The notes: generated by a model not told the origin, from the letters alone. A stretch of 64,000 nt of DNA from Micrasema longulum (GCA_022494885.1 JAGVSM010004289.1:186001-250000), one strand, 5' to 3'. Counted from the stretch's first letter, positions 41,270-53,131 are shown. Translations and numbers: made by a program.

Positions 41270-41460
41270 ATCCTGAGGGGTGGGGACGACGTGTTGGCTT
41301 CTGTCCATACGTCCTCCTCCCTCCTCCTTAATCTGCATAGAGTTTGTGTTCTTTAGGAATATTTATAATAACTTTCCTCCATGCGCAGCTGGCAGAGAGT
41401 CTCCCAGGACTATAACAGCTGCGGGTGGATGGTGGGCTTAAGGATCTCCCCTCAATGTGT
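41270..41460 (+). repeat. Repeat Y, copy 2
   Basis: GGCACTGAGGGGATCCTGAG, GACGACGTGTTGGCTTCTGT, AATCTGCATAGAGTTTGTGT and ATAACTTTCCTCCATGCGCA match the reverse of 23.56-23.77 kb. The GC-rich content suggests retroposon coding debris, unidentified. Confidence 0.5.
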
Positions 41461-42580
41461 TTGAACGTGTATCTGAAGCGTAGGACTTATCACCTTACCT
41501 TAACAAGGAGGTTATAAACAGATCATTGAAATACGCGGCATTTGGTTTACAAATGTATTTTTATGTATGCAAATGCGGTACACAAAAAAAAAAGATTCTT
41601 TGATAAACACACACCTTAAGAAAAGTGTTCTTAAAGTCATATTCCGAGTCTCAGTACACGTTTTCTGTGCGTGATCAGATGGATGCACCAAGTACGCCTT
41701 AAATACAAGTTTAACTTTTAGCCTCAAGCTAATTTACATATTGCATACGGCACTATTTGCCAGTCAAAGTTAACTGTCCGACAAAATGAATTTTGTAAAC
41801 TTAGTTATATAACAGTTAAATACTAAACCGCAGTTGTTCTGTGAATTTTGTTGCAAGTTAGCTGAAAGTTATAGTTAACTCGTGGCTTATTCTTCGGTAC
41901 AAGTATGCTTGGTGTACACTTTACAACCTCTGGAAGCCTCAGCAGATGTCCTTTGGCTTAGTAGCATGTTCCAAGTGACACTTTAACACCCTCGCTTTTC
42001 AGTTATTCAGACCTGAAAATTGTGACACGCGTAAAATGCACTTACGGCTCCATACTTACATTAACCAACACCATTAAAATATATATTCACAAGTGAATAG
42101 ATGAAAAAAAATTGAATTGAGTTTTTAAAGTAAATGTAAAAAATACGGTTTCATAAGCGTTCAAATAACTCCTAATATGCACTTAAAGCCAGTTGTATAA
42201 AAACCTATATAATAGGAATATTTTCATTAAAAGATATTCGAACTAACTTTTATAATACATTAGTGTTCTTGTAAAATAATAAATTTGTGTAACACTATTA
42301 ACAAAATGCCCGACGGACTGAAATTAAACTCAGCATGGTTCCCGGTATTACGCACTGCATAAATGCAACTGCCGTCTGCAACACGGAACATATACGAGTG
42401 CATTTTTTTTCTACAATATGCACTGTTTACTTTGAAGATGGCTCCTACAATGGTAACCAAAACGTAAGAACTAATCCATCTTACACTGGATCACCCAAAC
42501 GAGATACAAATTGAAAACATTTCGGTTTGTCAAATAAAACCGAAGTCCCGACAGATATTATAGACTCGATGAATAATCTA
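41461..42580. other. Mostly unassigned
   Basis: GAAATACGCGGCATTTGGTT at 41,527 resembles the SINE1-like tail at 45,814. The rest shows nothing. Confidence 0.35.
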
Positions 42581-42584
42581 AGAC

Positions 42585-42704
42585 AAAAATCAGAAAAAAG
42601 GAAATCGAGCGGAGAAATGCTCGCCTCGTAGTGTAGTGGTGGGCATGTTCACCTAATTTGCGGGGGATTTTAGGTTTGAGTCCTGGGATGGTTAACATAG
42701 AGTC
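42585..42704 (+). mobile_element. SINE1 head with repeat X end
   Basis: AAGGAAATCGAGCGGA (end of repeat X as at 51.94 kb) runs straight into CTCGCCTCGTAGTGTAGTGG and GTTTGAGTCCTGGGATGG (A and B boxes), then stops at a SINE2 insertion. Confidence 0.65.
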
Positions 42705-42885
42705 GGGTTGTGGTCCTGTGGCTAGTATCTCGGACTCACGGATCAAAGATCCGTGCCTCGAATTCCACTCTACACCAACTTGATTACCATTTTCTAATAC
42801 TGAGTTATTTGCAGCTCGTCGAAAATGGCCCTCAAAATTAAATATTCGGCTAAATCATAAGAACGCAAATATATTTTTTTATATT
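42702..42885 (+). mobile_element. SINE2 copy
   Basis: GTTGTGGTCCTGTGGCTAGT, B-box region CGTGCCTCGAATTCCAC, CCAACTTGATTACCATTTTC and TTTGCAGCTCGTCGAAAATG, then ATCATAAGAACGCAAATATA. Full length. Confidence 0.85.
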
Positions 42886-42949
42886 AAAAAAAAATGATAT
42901 TTTTGTATTTTGGGTTGATTTACACTGAAGTCATTTATCGTTCCTGAAA

Positions 42950-43055
42950 CGTAAGATTGATTACAATACCTTCTTGTAACAGATGCGCTGCATTTGATTA
43001 AAAAATTCAGCGTCCTATGCACTATCAGGTGTGGATAAAGAATGAATGTAATGTT
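42950..43055 (+). mobile_element. SINE1 tail fragment
   Basis: GTAACAGATGCGCTGCATTT then GCGTCCTATGCACTATCAGG resembles the SINE1 tail. Weak. Confidence 0.4.
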
Positions 43056-43074
43056 GATGAAAGTCAACGAATGT

Positions 43075-43830
43075 AAGAGTTTCAGAAATGTGGATGTTTC
43101 GACGTAGACATAATAGTTAACATGTTCCTCAGTGTTAAAAGTGGCCACTTAATCCAGCCAATGACATGTCGTATTTATTTTGGACCTTTTTTTTTTTTTT
43201 TACAAATAAATATAATTATAAAAATACACTTTAGAAAAATACATCTTAAAATTAAGCGTAACATAAATTGGAAAATATGCCCACAAAGACTTAAGCGTCT
43301 GAAAGTGGGTCATACTTTTTTTAATTATTAAAAAGTTTATAGCATATAAATATGGTATTACATATCCATGAAATAAAAAGAAAAGAAAATCCAAATTAAC
43401 AAATGCTGATATTACGAAAATATGATTTATTTGCAGTATGCATTTTTATTTTTTATCATATTTTTTTTTTTTTAAATAAGGTGTCTTATCTGTTCCTTCC
43501 ATGCAAATCCAAGACCTCAAACCTACTTTGAACTGTATATATACAATTTATATCCATATAAAAGCGGGTATATTGGCTTAAAGTAGTTTCTCCCTACCTA
43601 TCCAAACCGTTTGATTTGAGAAAATACATTGAAAATGTCAGTATGATACAAAGATTTTAAAAAAAGAAATCTTGTTAAGTAAAAATCCATTAACTATTTC
43701 TTTTTCAATTTATAAACTCATGAACATTTCTATTGAAGATATTTTAATAGTTATACGCCCTGTATGCCCAGACTTTCATATCCCATTCTCTTAAATGTTT
43801 TTCGATAAACAACTCCCGATTGGCTGTTTT
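43075..43830 (+). mobile_element. Palindromic MITE (Pal) interrupted by a retroposon
   Basis: 43,075-43,172 gives the right arm (GTTAAAAGTGGCCACTTAAT, CCAGCCAATGACATGTC). It continues at 43,752-43,825 (ACGCCCTGTATGCCCAGACT, CATTCTCTTAAATG). The intervening sequence starts with a T run, so a minus-strand poly-A retroposon (LINE-R) entered the arm. Confidence 0.65.
43187..43500 (-). mobile_element. LINE-R 3' end inserted in Pal
   Basis: A T run, then AAATACACTTTAGAAAAATA, CTTAAAATTAAGCGTAACAT, ATGCCCACAAAGACTTAAGC and GTTTATAGCATATAAATATG, matching 28.3-28.5 kb. Confidence 0.6.
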
Positions 43831-44050
43831 ATAAAACGTTAACAATACAAAAGTGGGCTTAAGGCCATTTCGCTATCAATACCTAGTACGTTAATTGAAC
43901 TCAGTGTATTCTTTGATTTCAACGGGTTCAGAGTATTCTTCAAAATATTGGTCTCTTCAAAATCTCATAACTTTTCCGTCAAGTTCTGTTCTTAGTCTAA
44001 CTACAAACTTCAGCGCTGAGACTCAGTGGTAGCTGGTGTGAGCGACTTTT

Positions 44051-44482
44051 ATGAGTGTGACCAACAGTAAACTGAATTTGGTAAATAAGATATTTTGTTT
44101 TAATTTTGCGTACCTTCATAATATATTGGACTATTCTATAAAAATAAAAACAGACGTATTAACAAACAATGACATAAACGAAGACCTAACTATGTTGACT
44201 AAATGGACAAACACAAACTTACTTACACTTAATGAAAAAAAATGCAATATTATCCATTTTGAATCTAGAAAAAAATGTCACAAAGCAGATGCTTACATAA
44301 ATAATGAAAGACTCACTAAAATTGAACATGTGAAATACTTAGGACTAACAATAGACAGACAATTGACATGGACAATTCATATCAACAATTTAATTAGCAA
44401 AGTGGTGACTTTATCGAGTCTTTTTTTTAAAATCAAAAACTTTGTTCCAATAAAGGAAAAAAAATGTATGAAGCCTATGTAA
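44051..44482 (+). CDS. LINE-H reverse transcriptase thumb region (open fragment)
   Basis: 143 codons. The recognisable part starts near codon 43: NEDLTMLTKWTNTNLLTLNE with KKCNIIHF, then IEHVKYLGLTIDRQLTWTIH and the INNLISKV helix. This is the W--N--LN--K---I-F ... KYLG--ID--L-W--HI segment after the catalytic palm of LINE reverse transcriptases. The first about 30 codons are unrelated sequence and the ATG is not the true start. It continues in other frames to 44,927. No FADD motif remains. Confidence 0.75.
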   Translation: MSVTNSKLNLVNKIFCFNFAYLHNILDYSIKIKTDVLTNNDINEDLTMLTKWTNTNLLTLNEKKCNIIHFESRKKCHKADAYINNERLTKIEHVKYLGLTIDRQLTWTIHINNLISKVVTLSSLFFKIKNFVPIKEKKCMKPM

Positions 44483-45010
44483 AAACTAAAATATGTTATA
44501 TGTAACAACTATAGGGAACAGGAAATGAAAATGACATAAACAGACTACAAAGACAGCAAAATAAAATATTAAAGTTAGTATATGACCTTCTCTATCTAAC
44601 AGCAATCAAAGAACTTTTTAAAAAAACTAAAAAATTAAATGTAAATGGACTCTTTAACTAGAATCCTTAAAATTTAATTATAAATTAGCCGCTGATGTAA
44701 TTGTAGACGAAGAATTAAAACTTGAAAAAAACTGTAGTATACATGAACACAATACGAGAATATCAGAAAAATATCACATAAAACCTTTAAAAACGAGAAA
44801 AGGACAATCGAGACTTATAAACCATGGATAGAATTTATACAATAAACTACCGGACAAAACTAAACAAAAGACTCAGATAACCTTTACAAAAGATGTTAAA
44901 AATATTATTATTAAAAGTAAAATGTGAATTTTAAAAGTAAAAATGTTTTGTTATATGTATGTAACCCGTAAGGGTTAATCAATGAAATTTAAATTTAAAA
45001 AAAATAAAAA
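44483..45010 (+). pseudogene. LINE-H ORF2 C-terminus and 3' UTR, decayed
   Basis: Pieces read NDINRLQRQQNKILKLVYDL then LTAIKELFKKTKKLNVNGLF, and after shifts HEHNTRISEKYHIKPLKTRK and LYNKLPDKTKQKTQITFTKD. This is the complete order of a LINE C-terminus, ending at a TGA at 44,925. The 3' UTR holds GTAACCCGTAAGGGTTAATC with a small stem (ACCC/GGGT). Confidence 0.75.
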
Positions 45011-45610
45011 AATATTTAAATGTGTGTGCTTGTTTTTATTGGATTGTTATTTTGATCAGTTATTTCTTAACATTTTTTGTTTTATTTTTTTTATATTTTG
45101 TATAATTTTAATTTTCTTTTTTTGATCAATATGTGACAGCTGAATAAAACCATAAAACTTATAAACTACCTACCTTACTTGACTTCTACGACCAAACTGT
45201 ACAAAAAAACACGCCAGTTTGATGTAAAATATTTGTCAAAAATTAAGACTATAAACATTGTTCCAAAAATCGCATACTGAAACATAAAAGACCATGACAT
45301 AACAGTAATAAAAAATGCTGATTTATACAAATATAATTTCAGAAATCAACACTACCTGATTAAAAAGGTTTGACATATTTAATGCAGAAGAGTGAAAAAT
45401 ACTACTTAATGGACTTAGACACTGTTGGATGACTAACTTGACTACCATAAAATTACATTTGAGACAAATTTGAAATTAGCATAATAAAGCGTTTGATGAC
45501 TTTTATAACCAAACGAGACATTTGAAAATTATAAATAATTAATAATAAACATACGACAGCCACAATAAAATGGCTGCTCTTAGGTTAACATACTGGATTG
45601 GAAAATCGTG
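45011..45610. other. Unassigned AT-rich sequence
   Basis: Nothing recognised. Confidence 0.35.
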
Positions 45611-45611
45611 C

Positions 45612-45885
45612 AGGTAAATTCACCTCATTGCGTTGAAGTTGGCGCATTTGCCCATCATTCATAAGGTTCTTGGTTCAATTACTGTTAGGGTGGACATTCA
45701 GTACTTATTTTAATGGTTGTTCAAACTGCAATGTTTCGTTGTTTCTCGACCAGTGAACTGGCACTTTGAACGTGGGACTGAATCACCTTACCTTCAGGTA
45801 ACAGATGATTGAAATACGTTGCGTTTGGTTTACAAATGTAGAGCCCTATGCGCCACTAAGTAAGGAAAGGAGAATGATGATGACA
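45612..45885 (+). mobile_element. Divergent SINE1-like copy
   Basis: Head GTTGAAGTTGGCGCATTTGC, B-box region GTTCTTGGTTCAATTACTG, tail GAAATACGTTGCGTTTGGTT, GAGCCCTATGCGCCACTAAG and GGAGAATGATGATGA. It resembles the 40.9 kb subfamily. Confidence 0.6.
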
Positions 45886-46325
45886 ATAATACAATTATGT
45901 GTGTAAATAAGAAAGAAAAATAATGAATTATCGTTTATAAAAAATTCAGTTTCTTACTCTTAATTTGTTTTGAAAGTTTAAATCCAATCTTCTTGTAAAT
46001 TATTATCCGAACTAAAAGTGCACTCGAATATTTATTTTTAATCCTAAAAGCACTCAGCGAGGGGCAAATCCACTTGCATTTTTGTGGAACATGGATTTTT
46101 ATTTCTGACTTTGCCCATACAAATTCTTCACACATGATTTCCAGTAAATGGATCTGAAAGGAAGTTCTAAGCCTGGTTTGTAAAAGAAAATGTTTTAAAA
46201 TAAAATGAAAAAATTGTGATACGTACAGATTTAAAAAAAAAATCATGACTGCGAAGAAACTACATAAAAAATCAAAATATAATATACAAACACGTACCGT
46301 ACCAAACGTAAAGTATTGCAACACC
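45886..46325. other. Unassigned; long reverse frame of unknown meaning
   Basis: The reverse frame at 45,935-46,324 (129 codons) is rich in F, I, K and L, as expected from AT-rich noncoding DNA, and has no recognised motif. Confidence 0.35.
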
Positions 46326-46329
46326 AGGC

Positions 46330-46870
46330 TTATTCTGTCACAATTTCGTTTCGGTTTGTGTTCGTCATAATAAATCTAATTAACTCTAACGCAATTAAAA
46401 TCGTATTTCGCTCTTGTTTCTCTCGCACGATACAAAACGAATTAGTTATAGAATAAACTACCCATTTTTTTAAACTCCTTCGGTAACTTGGGACTGTAAA
46501 ATAAGGCTTCGCCTTTTTCCGTAACGTGTTCGATGAAAATTAAGTATATTTGATTTTGCAATATGCGTTATGTCAAATGTGTCAATCAAGGAATTAAATG
46601 AAATGGATAAAAACTTACATTTTTCTTCCTTCGGCACTGGCTCCAGGATAGCACTCGATCATTTTATTGCACTTCACGTTATTTTATTGATCCGTACACC
46701 TTATTTTCGGCCGATTTTCAAGATGGTTTTTTCCGTGTGTTATTCATTGCGATATATTACAAAGTACTGTTGCTTTTTTGACTCGCCGCCGCCGCGAAAA
46801 AGTGACGCTAGGGACTGTGGAACTCAAGATAAAGACCACCGAATTTTACAGGATAGAACAAATAATTGAC
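46330..46870. other. GC-richer unrecognised block
   Basis: Contains GACTCGCCGCCGCCGCGAAA at 46,781 and a 99-codon plus frame (46,570-46,869) with no known domain. It is not repeated in the window. It could be a host 5' exon/promoter or an element I cannot place. No splice structure can be defended. Confidence 0.3.
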
Positions 46871-47029
46871 ACTTGAATTAAATAAACATGAATTCGAAAC
46901 ATCAACTAATTTAAAATATTTTAACCTCTGAGTTTCAGGCCTGTTTTAAAGTACAAATTTAATATGTTGGATTATTTTGAGTGTTTTTATTTACTTTATT
47001 AACAAATACAGGTTGTGATTTATATTCTA

Positions 47030-47115
47030 GGCCGATTTCTTCTGGATGCTATTTTGGTTTGGTAGTCATTTGTCGGCTCATATTTGACAGTTGTGAAGGT
47101 GGTGGATAAAAATAT
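47030..47115 (+). repeat. Short shared repeat
   Basis: AGTCATTTGTCGGCTCATAT with GGATGCTATTTTGGTTTGG matches 21.16-21.21 kb. Unclassified. Confidence 0.45.
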
Positions 47116-47294
47116 ATTAATGAGCATCTAATGCTGCAACAACGTTTCGCGTTTTTGTGAATAATTGAAGAAAATCGCATGATTTTTTGGTGTTATTCAT
47201 GTACTAAGCAATCCAATCGTTTCGCGTATAGTGAATAATTAAAAAAACCGTACACTGGGAAATACAAAAAGAATAGTATTATTTTTATCAGGTT

Positions 47295-47430
47295 ATTGGT
47301 TTTGTATTTTTGTGGAACTACTATGGTGAAGGTGTATAGTGAATTAACATGTGAGTGTAATTAGTGTCCTGATGAAGAAATGGATTCGTCTTGAAATCGG
47401 TAGGCATAGAAAAGTCGGTAAGTGGTAAAT
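47295..47430 (+). repeat. Repeat with hammerhead-like core, copy 2
   Basis: Matches 7.89-7.99 kb. It keeps the canonical hammerhead core elements CTGATGA (47,369-47,375) and GAAA (47,393-47,396) around an imperfect stem (AAGA with TCTT), followed by TCGGTAGGCATAG and AAAAGTCGGTAAGTGG. Helices I and III were not found. Confidence 0.45.
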
Positions 47431-49165
47431 ACTAATACTTATTTATATTTATTGAGATGTTTGGCCGCTAAGTTTATGCATTAAGTTTTGATGAAAAAAA
47501 TTGTTACAAAAACTTACATATTCTTCCGCTTGGGATTTTTCAGTGAAAGATACATTATTAAATTTTAACATGTATTTTCAACAGCTAAATACACAATTTA
47601 CAAATGATTCATAGTCCTGTACTGCACCTTAAGATTAATAATTTTTCTTTTGAGAAAAAAAAAATCATCGAGTTTAAAATTACTTTTGTTGTACTGAGGT
47701 AGTGATAAGTATTAATTGAATAAATCTTTGAAACTGATTTACCTTTGCTGTTTTCATAGTTTAAACATAAAATACATATGAATACAGACACATGTTTTAT
47801 CAAGGTATAGAACAGTATGTAAGGCCTGTCAACAAAATGTGTATTAAAATTTGTTCTTCGCAAACTCCATTTCGGGGAGAGAGAACAAGTTTATGTATTA
47901 AATGTATTATTTGTGCGTAACGTGTAGCCATTTTGAATTTACTCCTACGACATATTTAATTCGTAATTAAATTATTTTATAATATGCATACATTAATGAC
48001 GTAACGTATCCCGACAACCGTTTTAAATATAACGGCATTCTGACGATAACGCCAGTAATTAATTTTATTTTAAACGCAACTAGGGCATTCCATGTAAAAT
48101 AAAATAAAAATCGTTAGTGTATTATTTTAATTGATTACCTCTCATTTAAAAATAACATAGCTAAATATATTTATTTTATAAATTTGTGTCAAAATATGTT
48201 TGTAATATTAAATATTGACTTTTTTACACTTGCCATAAAGTTCTGTCTCACCAGTCACAATTATTTTATGTTTTTGATTTTTTTGGACAACTGTTATTTG
48301 ACTTTTATTTTATTGAAATACAAGTAGTGTTGAATATTGCACGCTTTACAAATCAAAAACTATTCTCTTTCATATTGAGTAGTTAAGCATAAATTCGTCT
48401 TCAAATGCACAAAGGTGTCCCGTGCCACCTGTCACATTCATTCAAATAATAACCACGCGAAATTGACTGGTAGGCTTTTTCTTGAAAATATTGAAATAAA
48501 ATTTTTCTTTATCTTGTTTTAAAAAAAAAAAATATTATTGTATGAAGGGGCGATTTCGAGACCCAAGAACTCTCATGACATAATTTTTTTTATTTATTTG
48601 ATTTTCCCAGAACTTTAACAATGGAAAAAAAAAGAAAATTGGAAATCTTATCAACTGACAGCTAAAATTTGATGTCTTTTATTTTAATGAATGGTTGCGC
48701 CACACTCAATATGTTTATTTTTAATTGTACATTCACTAGGTTGTTGCGTTCAATTTAATAACACCTACGGAGCTCTAGTGTGAATGTTACAATTATGCTA
48801 CTGTGGGTACAATATTTTTCTCTACGGCCGAATAAACCATGGACAATCACCGAATGTGGGTGTGCACGATATCTAATACGTTATTTTAGTTTCTAGTAAG
48901 TGTCTAGTTTCTATTTTTTTCAATGGTTTAAATTTATGTTTTGTGCTTATATTAAGACTATTATTATTATTATTGAACTATTTATTTATGCATGAATGTG
49001 TATGAACTCATTTATAAATGTGTATACATATTCTTCGTACAAGTATTATTTAGATATCAACTAATATAACTAGGAAAAAAATATGAACATTGTAAATTAA
49101 TGCCTCGACACGAGTTGTGAGAGTTTCATTTAAAATAAAAATAAAATAGTTAAAAATTTATCCGT
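47431..49165. other. AT-rich stretch without recognised features
   Basis: Several T/A homopolymers and a TAT trinucleotide run at 48,959-48,974. No coding or repeat match. Confidence 0.4.
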
Positions 49166-49167
49166 AA

Positions 49168-49797
49168 CTAGCGAACCCGATAGACGTTGTCCTGTCCGAA
49201 CGTTGGCTTGCCTGTTATTAACTTGGAAAAATACTTTTCTTCGGTAAGTAGGTACCTAGGTACTTGTTTATGGTTGAATTTCAAAACATAAAATAATTTA
49301 TTTTTAAATATATAATTATTTTTGCAAATGTCAAACTCGGTCCTTTTCATCAACAGGGGTGCACTTTATACATGAATGCGATTTTCAAAAATGTATTTAT
49401 TGTCAGTTGAAATTATTTTAGTGTTACCAAAAATTCAGTTAAAATAAATAAATGGGAAGAAATTACAAGGAATGTAAGGAAAGAACCCGATTGGGATCCA
49501 CAAAAAGCAAATATTGTTAGTAAACATTCGAAAACATTTTTTTAAAAAACACAATAAAACAACATCCTTCAATTTTTTTGTACATGCTTTCACGTCACAT
49601 TCTACCTTGGTAGGTCGATGAAAAAAAAGATTTCTGCTTCTTACTTTTTTTTACAGATTTGATTGAAAATTTTATTATTTACGAACACGCGTAGCGCAAA
49701 GATCTACATTTGGCTGAAAACCGAACGTAAATTGGTTAAGCCGTTTAAGAGAAGTTCAGTAACATCATACGTACAGAAAAATTATATATATAAAGAT
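49168..49797 (+). mobile_element. R1rep, full short form
   Basis: Starts CTAGCGAACCCGATAGACGT, includes TAGGTACCTAGGTACTTGTT and AACCGAACGTAAATTGGTTA, and ends GAAAAATTATATATATAAAG. Colinear with 35,979-36,655 along its length. Confidence 0.7.
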
Positions 49798-50574
49798 AAA
49801 TAAATATCATGATGCTTCTCGTGATATAATATATCCTTCCAACCGTGGCTTTTACCATTAATAATCTAATAAAAATCGATGAAATTATTGCGATTACGCT
49901 TTGGCGCATATAAACTCTTCCAATGTCTAAAAATCCATGATTGTTAAAGTTCAATCAAAGCAAAATTGAACTTAAATTGAGAAAATAAGTCATTTATATA
50001 TAGTAAAACGTATAAAAATGGTTTGCGATAGTAAAAAGCTGTTAAGAAATAAATTAAGTTGCCTCGAAGATTTAAAACCAAAAGAAGTAATAAATCCTAT
50101 GAAAAAATAAGTAGCTGGTTCCGAGGACTTAATACCACGAAACGCTTTAATTATTATGGTAATATTATGCATGCGTTAAACCTGTTGATGTGTAAAGCTT
50201 AAAACATGGCTAATAGTTGAGTTCGTGGCTTATTTCTCTAGTATTTCCTAAGTGTCTTGGTCACGCGAAAATAATCAGGAATGAGTGAATTTCAGAGTAT
50301 TAATTTATTACTTTTAATTAATCATCCAACAAAAATTTACATCAATATTAACAAAGTAAGAAAACTATCATTTTTATAAAATCACCTCCTTTTCTCAACT
50401 CAATGGTGCATAGGACACTGCATTGATAAACTAAAATATGATTTTTTTTCTTAATTATTCCGGGTGTTATGTATTTTTCTTAACTTTCTTCCATATCTTA
50501 TCTTTCCCACCAGCTGGCAAGTCTCTAAATAGAGCCTTAGCAAGTTGTTCCTTTGATATATTAAAAAAACTATA
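49798..50574. other. Unassigned AT-rich sequence
   Basis: A SINE1-tail-like ATGGTGCATAGGACACTGCA (reverse orientation) lies at 50,403. Otherwise nothing. Confidence 0.35.
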
Positions 50575-51365
50575 TTTTTAGTTCTTACGCACATTAATCG
50601 TATTTGTTCTCAGCTAGAATACTGTACCCCTGTTTAGTCACTTTAAAGTTTATTTAACTATGCTGAAAGTATGCAGTACTTTTATTTTAGACGCACTTCA
50701 AAATTAAAGGATAATGTTTATTCATTTTACATGGCCAAATCACTTTATTTAATGTTTCTCTAAAGAAAACAAATTAAGTGATTGAAATGATAATTTATCA
50801 AGAAATTGTTAATACTCTTGGGACTAACATTAAAAATATATAAATAATTGAAGAAATTTTTAATAAAGCCTCTATCTTACAAACTTTTAAAGAAAAAACA
50901 ATTGAAGTGCAAAATTCAAGTAACTCTAGATTTTCTAATAATTTAATTTTGCACAGATGTAAAACAACAGCAGCGTTAAACCATTATACGTACATAGGTA
51001 AAAAAAAACTTTAATAAACTTCCGGAAAACTTAAAATCTATAAAAAATTATCAAACTTTTAAAACTAAAATTAAAAAACATTTAAGACTCACCCCTTCCT
51101 AGACTCCATACCAAAGAATGTTTATTTTTAATTTTTAATTTACCTTGTTTATTTTTAATTTTAATTTTAATTTACTTTGTTTTAATTTACTTCGTTTATA
51201 AAAAATATTAAAAAAAAGTGAAACGAACTCCCTCTCTAAACACAAGTATCTACTTTATTGGAGAAGTAGAAACGTTATATATAAGATGTTCTGTATATTT
51301 ACCTATTTTGTATTTCAAAAATGTATTTTGTAAAAAAAAAAAATTTTCAATAAAAAAAAAAAAAC
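50575..51365 (+). pseudogene. LINE-I ORF2 C-terminus with 3' end
   Basis: CSQLEYCTPV at about 50,610 (the L-YC-PVW motif), then SSNSRFSNNLILHRCKTTAA and NKLPENLKSIKNYQTFKTKI plus KKHL before a TAG at about 51,100. This is the full order of a Jockey/CR1-type C-terminus. The 3' UTR has CTACTTTATTGGAGAAGTAG as a stem-loop and ends in A runs. Several frameshifts. Confidence 0.75.
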
Positions 51366-51834
51366 TGAACCAATGATTCAAACAATTCACTTTAATATCT
51401 CATTTCATGTAGTCAATTAACCAAATCGTGTTTGCTATCCTCGATTTATTAAATGCGGTCTGGTACATTATAATTAACACCTGACATAAGCAGTTATAAA
51501 ACACAACAAGCCAGCAAAACACACTTCATTAGTGGCATGATCCCCTGCCGCATCGGATGAAGCAAGGGTGGGAAATTTCACAGGATTAGTATCATCAATC
51601 ATAACGAGATTTGCCGGGGGCGAGGACGGGGGTCGGAACATTCAGATAAATGTGCCTTCGACACGAGGGTGAAATGTGGGATTGAGAATCACCCCTACGG
51701 TTCTTAATCAACCGATATTGAAAAATCGTGTTGACAAAATAAAGTCAACTACCTACCTGAATATATTTTCGATGTTTCTTTTCATGTACAAAAATGTGTT
51801 TTCTCTCAAAAGTGATAATGGTTGCAATGATGAA
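51366..51834. other. Unassigned, GC-richer at 51,540-51,720
   Basis: GCCGGGGGCGAGGACGGGGG at 51,614 stands out from its surroundings. The 87-codon frame at 51,676-51,939 runs into repeat X, so it is unlikely to be a gene. Confidence 0.35.
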
Positions 51835-51980
51835 ATTTGTGTCCAGGCGGTTCAAAAATACAGTTTTGAGGGTGAAATAGAACCAGAACCATGTTCGAGT
51901 GTTTTGACTCGGCTGCTCTCGGGTAGAAATCCTGAATAAGGAAATCGAGTGGAAATAAGTCCGTCTAGTTGTAGAGTGGT
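51835..51980 (+). repeat. Repeat X, uninterrupted copy with SINE1-like head
   Basis: TGTCCAGGCGGTTCAAAAAT, AACCAGAACCATGTTCGAGT, GCTGCTCTCGGGTAGAAATC and AAGGAAATCGAGTGGAAATA lead into a tRNA-like CTAGTTGTAGAGTGGTTA. The same junction to a SINE1 head is seen at 40.92 and 42.62 kb. Confidence 0.65.
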
Positions 51981-52034
51981 TATTTTTTACCGTACTTCTA
52001 ACAAAATACTAACCCATACATTATTTAAATGTTT

Positions 52035-52465
52035 TTAAGAAAAAAGTGAGCAAGTGGATAAGGGGTAAACTTTTTTATACACTGTTAAGTATTTTTATGA
52101 CTAAAAATGGTGTTGCTTTTAATTGTCAAATATCTCCTAATAGTTTTTGGTTTGGCTTGAGCCAAATAGGTAAAATGTGTGTACTGTTTATGAAATTTGT
52201 TCTATTGGTCTATATAAATCGGTTTTGTTCTTAATGATTATTTTAGTATTTTATTGTTTATTATATTAATGAAAATTAGGTTAATTATATAAATTACGTT
52301 TTTTTTATTGTTATTATTATGTTAACTTTGTTAAATAGCTAATCGTAGGCATATTTCACATTTTGTAAAATGTTTCCCTCGGCACGGGACACCCCAGTGA
52401 GAGAACACTATTCTGTATAAAAAAAAGAATACAAGCAATGTAAAAGTATAAATAAATAACAATTA
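52035..52465 (+). mobile_element. LINE-L 3' end, copy 2
   Basis: TGTACTGTTTATGAAATTTG, AAAATGTTTCCCTCGGCACG, GGACACCCCAGTGAGAGAAC and CAATGTAAAAGTATAAATAA match 30.0-30.3 kb. Confidence 0.6.
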
Positions 52466-53130
52466 ATTGTAATATATTTCGTTTAATATGCAGATACATC
52501 GAATCTAATATATGCTTCCTAACTTTCAACTTATCTACACCAATATAAACAAATAAAGAAATAAAACGAGTTTATGAGTTTGACTGGCGCGCCTCGTATG
52601 TAATTTTTCCAGTACACCCTACTCAAAACAACACCCTTGTGACCTTACTATGTTTGTTATACACATTTGATACCAGATCATAATTCACTACAATTATTGC
52701 GATACCGCTCTTCCCTTCCGTAACAGTAGTACATTGCCTTCCCTTATCCCGAGGGATAAATTACTTGACCGAAATATATGATTTCACCTGACATTCTTAG
52801 CTATCCCTGTTCGCCTTTGCTACTCCATAAATAAGGGGCTGTAATGAACCGTACGTATGGCTGTAATAGGGACATAACTCAGGTGATATATTGGACTCAC
52901 TGATTCCAAGTCACCGCAAGTGGAAGAAATAATTGAATATTATTGTTCACGCGGAAAGGTCTATCTTTGGTATACAGGTGTTGATAAAATCTTTGCTTCT
53001 CGATAAATAATGTGGAATATTTTACTGTCGTTTGAAATAAAATATGTATGCATAAAGATATCTGATTTGTAATAAAACGGGTTCTCGAATATCGTTTCTA
53101 TCAACAATTATCTCGACATTTTTGGTGACG
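52466..53130. other. Unassigned sequence
   Basis: Less AT-biased than its surroundings and not repeated in the window. No frame or motif recognised. Confidence 0.35.
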
Positions 53131-53131
53131 T

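Noticed and set aside
45935..46324. 129-codon reverse frame as a host gene
   Set aside because: Composition is what AT-rich noncoding DNA gives by chance. No domain, no conserved copy, no supporting signals.
46570..46869. 99-codon frame as a host protein
   Set aside because: No recognised motif. Kept only as part of a GC-richer block worth checking.
51676..51939. 87-codon frame as a gene
   Set aside because: Its second half is repeat X, also found at 40.6-40.9 kb, so the frame is accidental.
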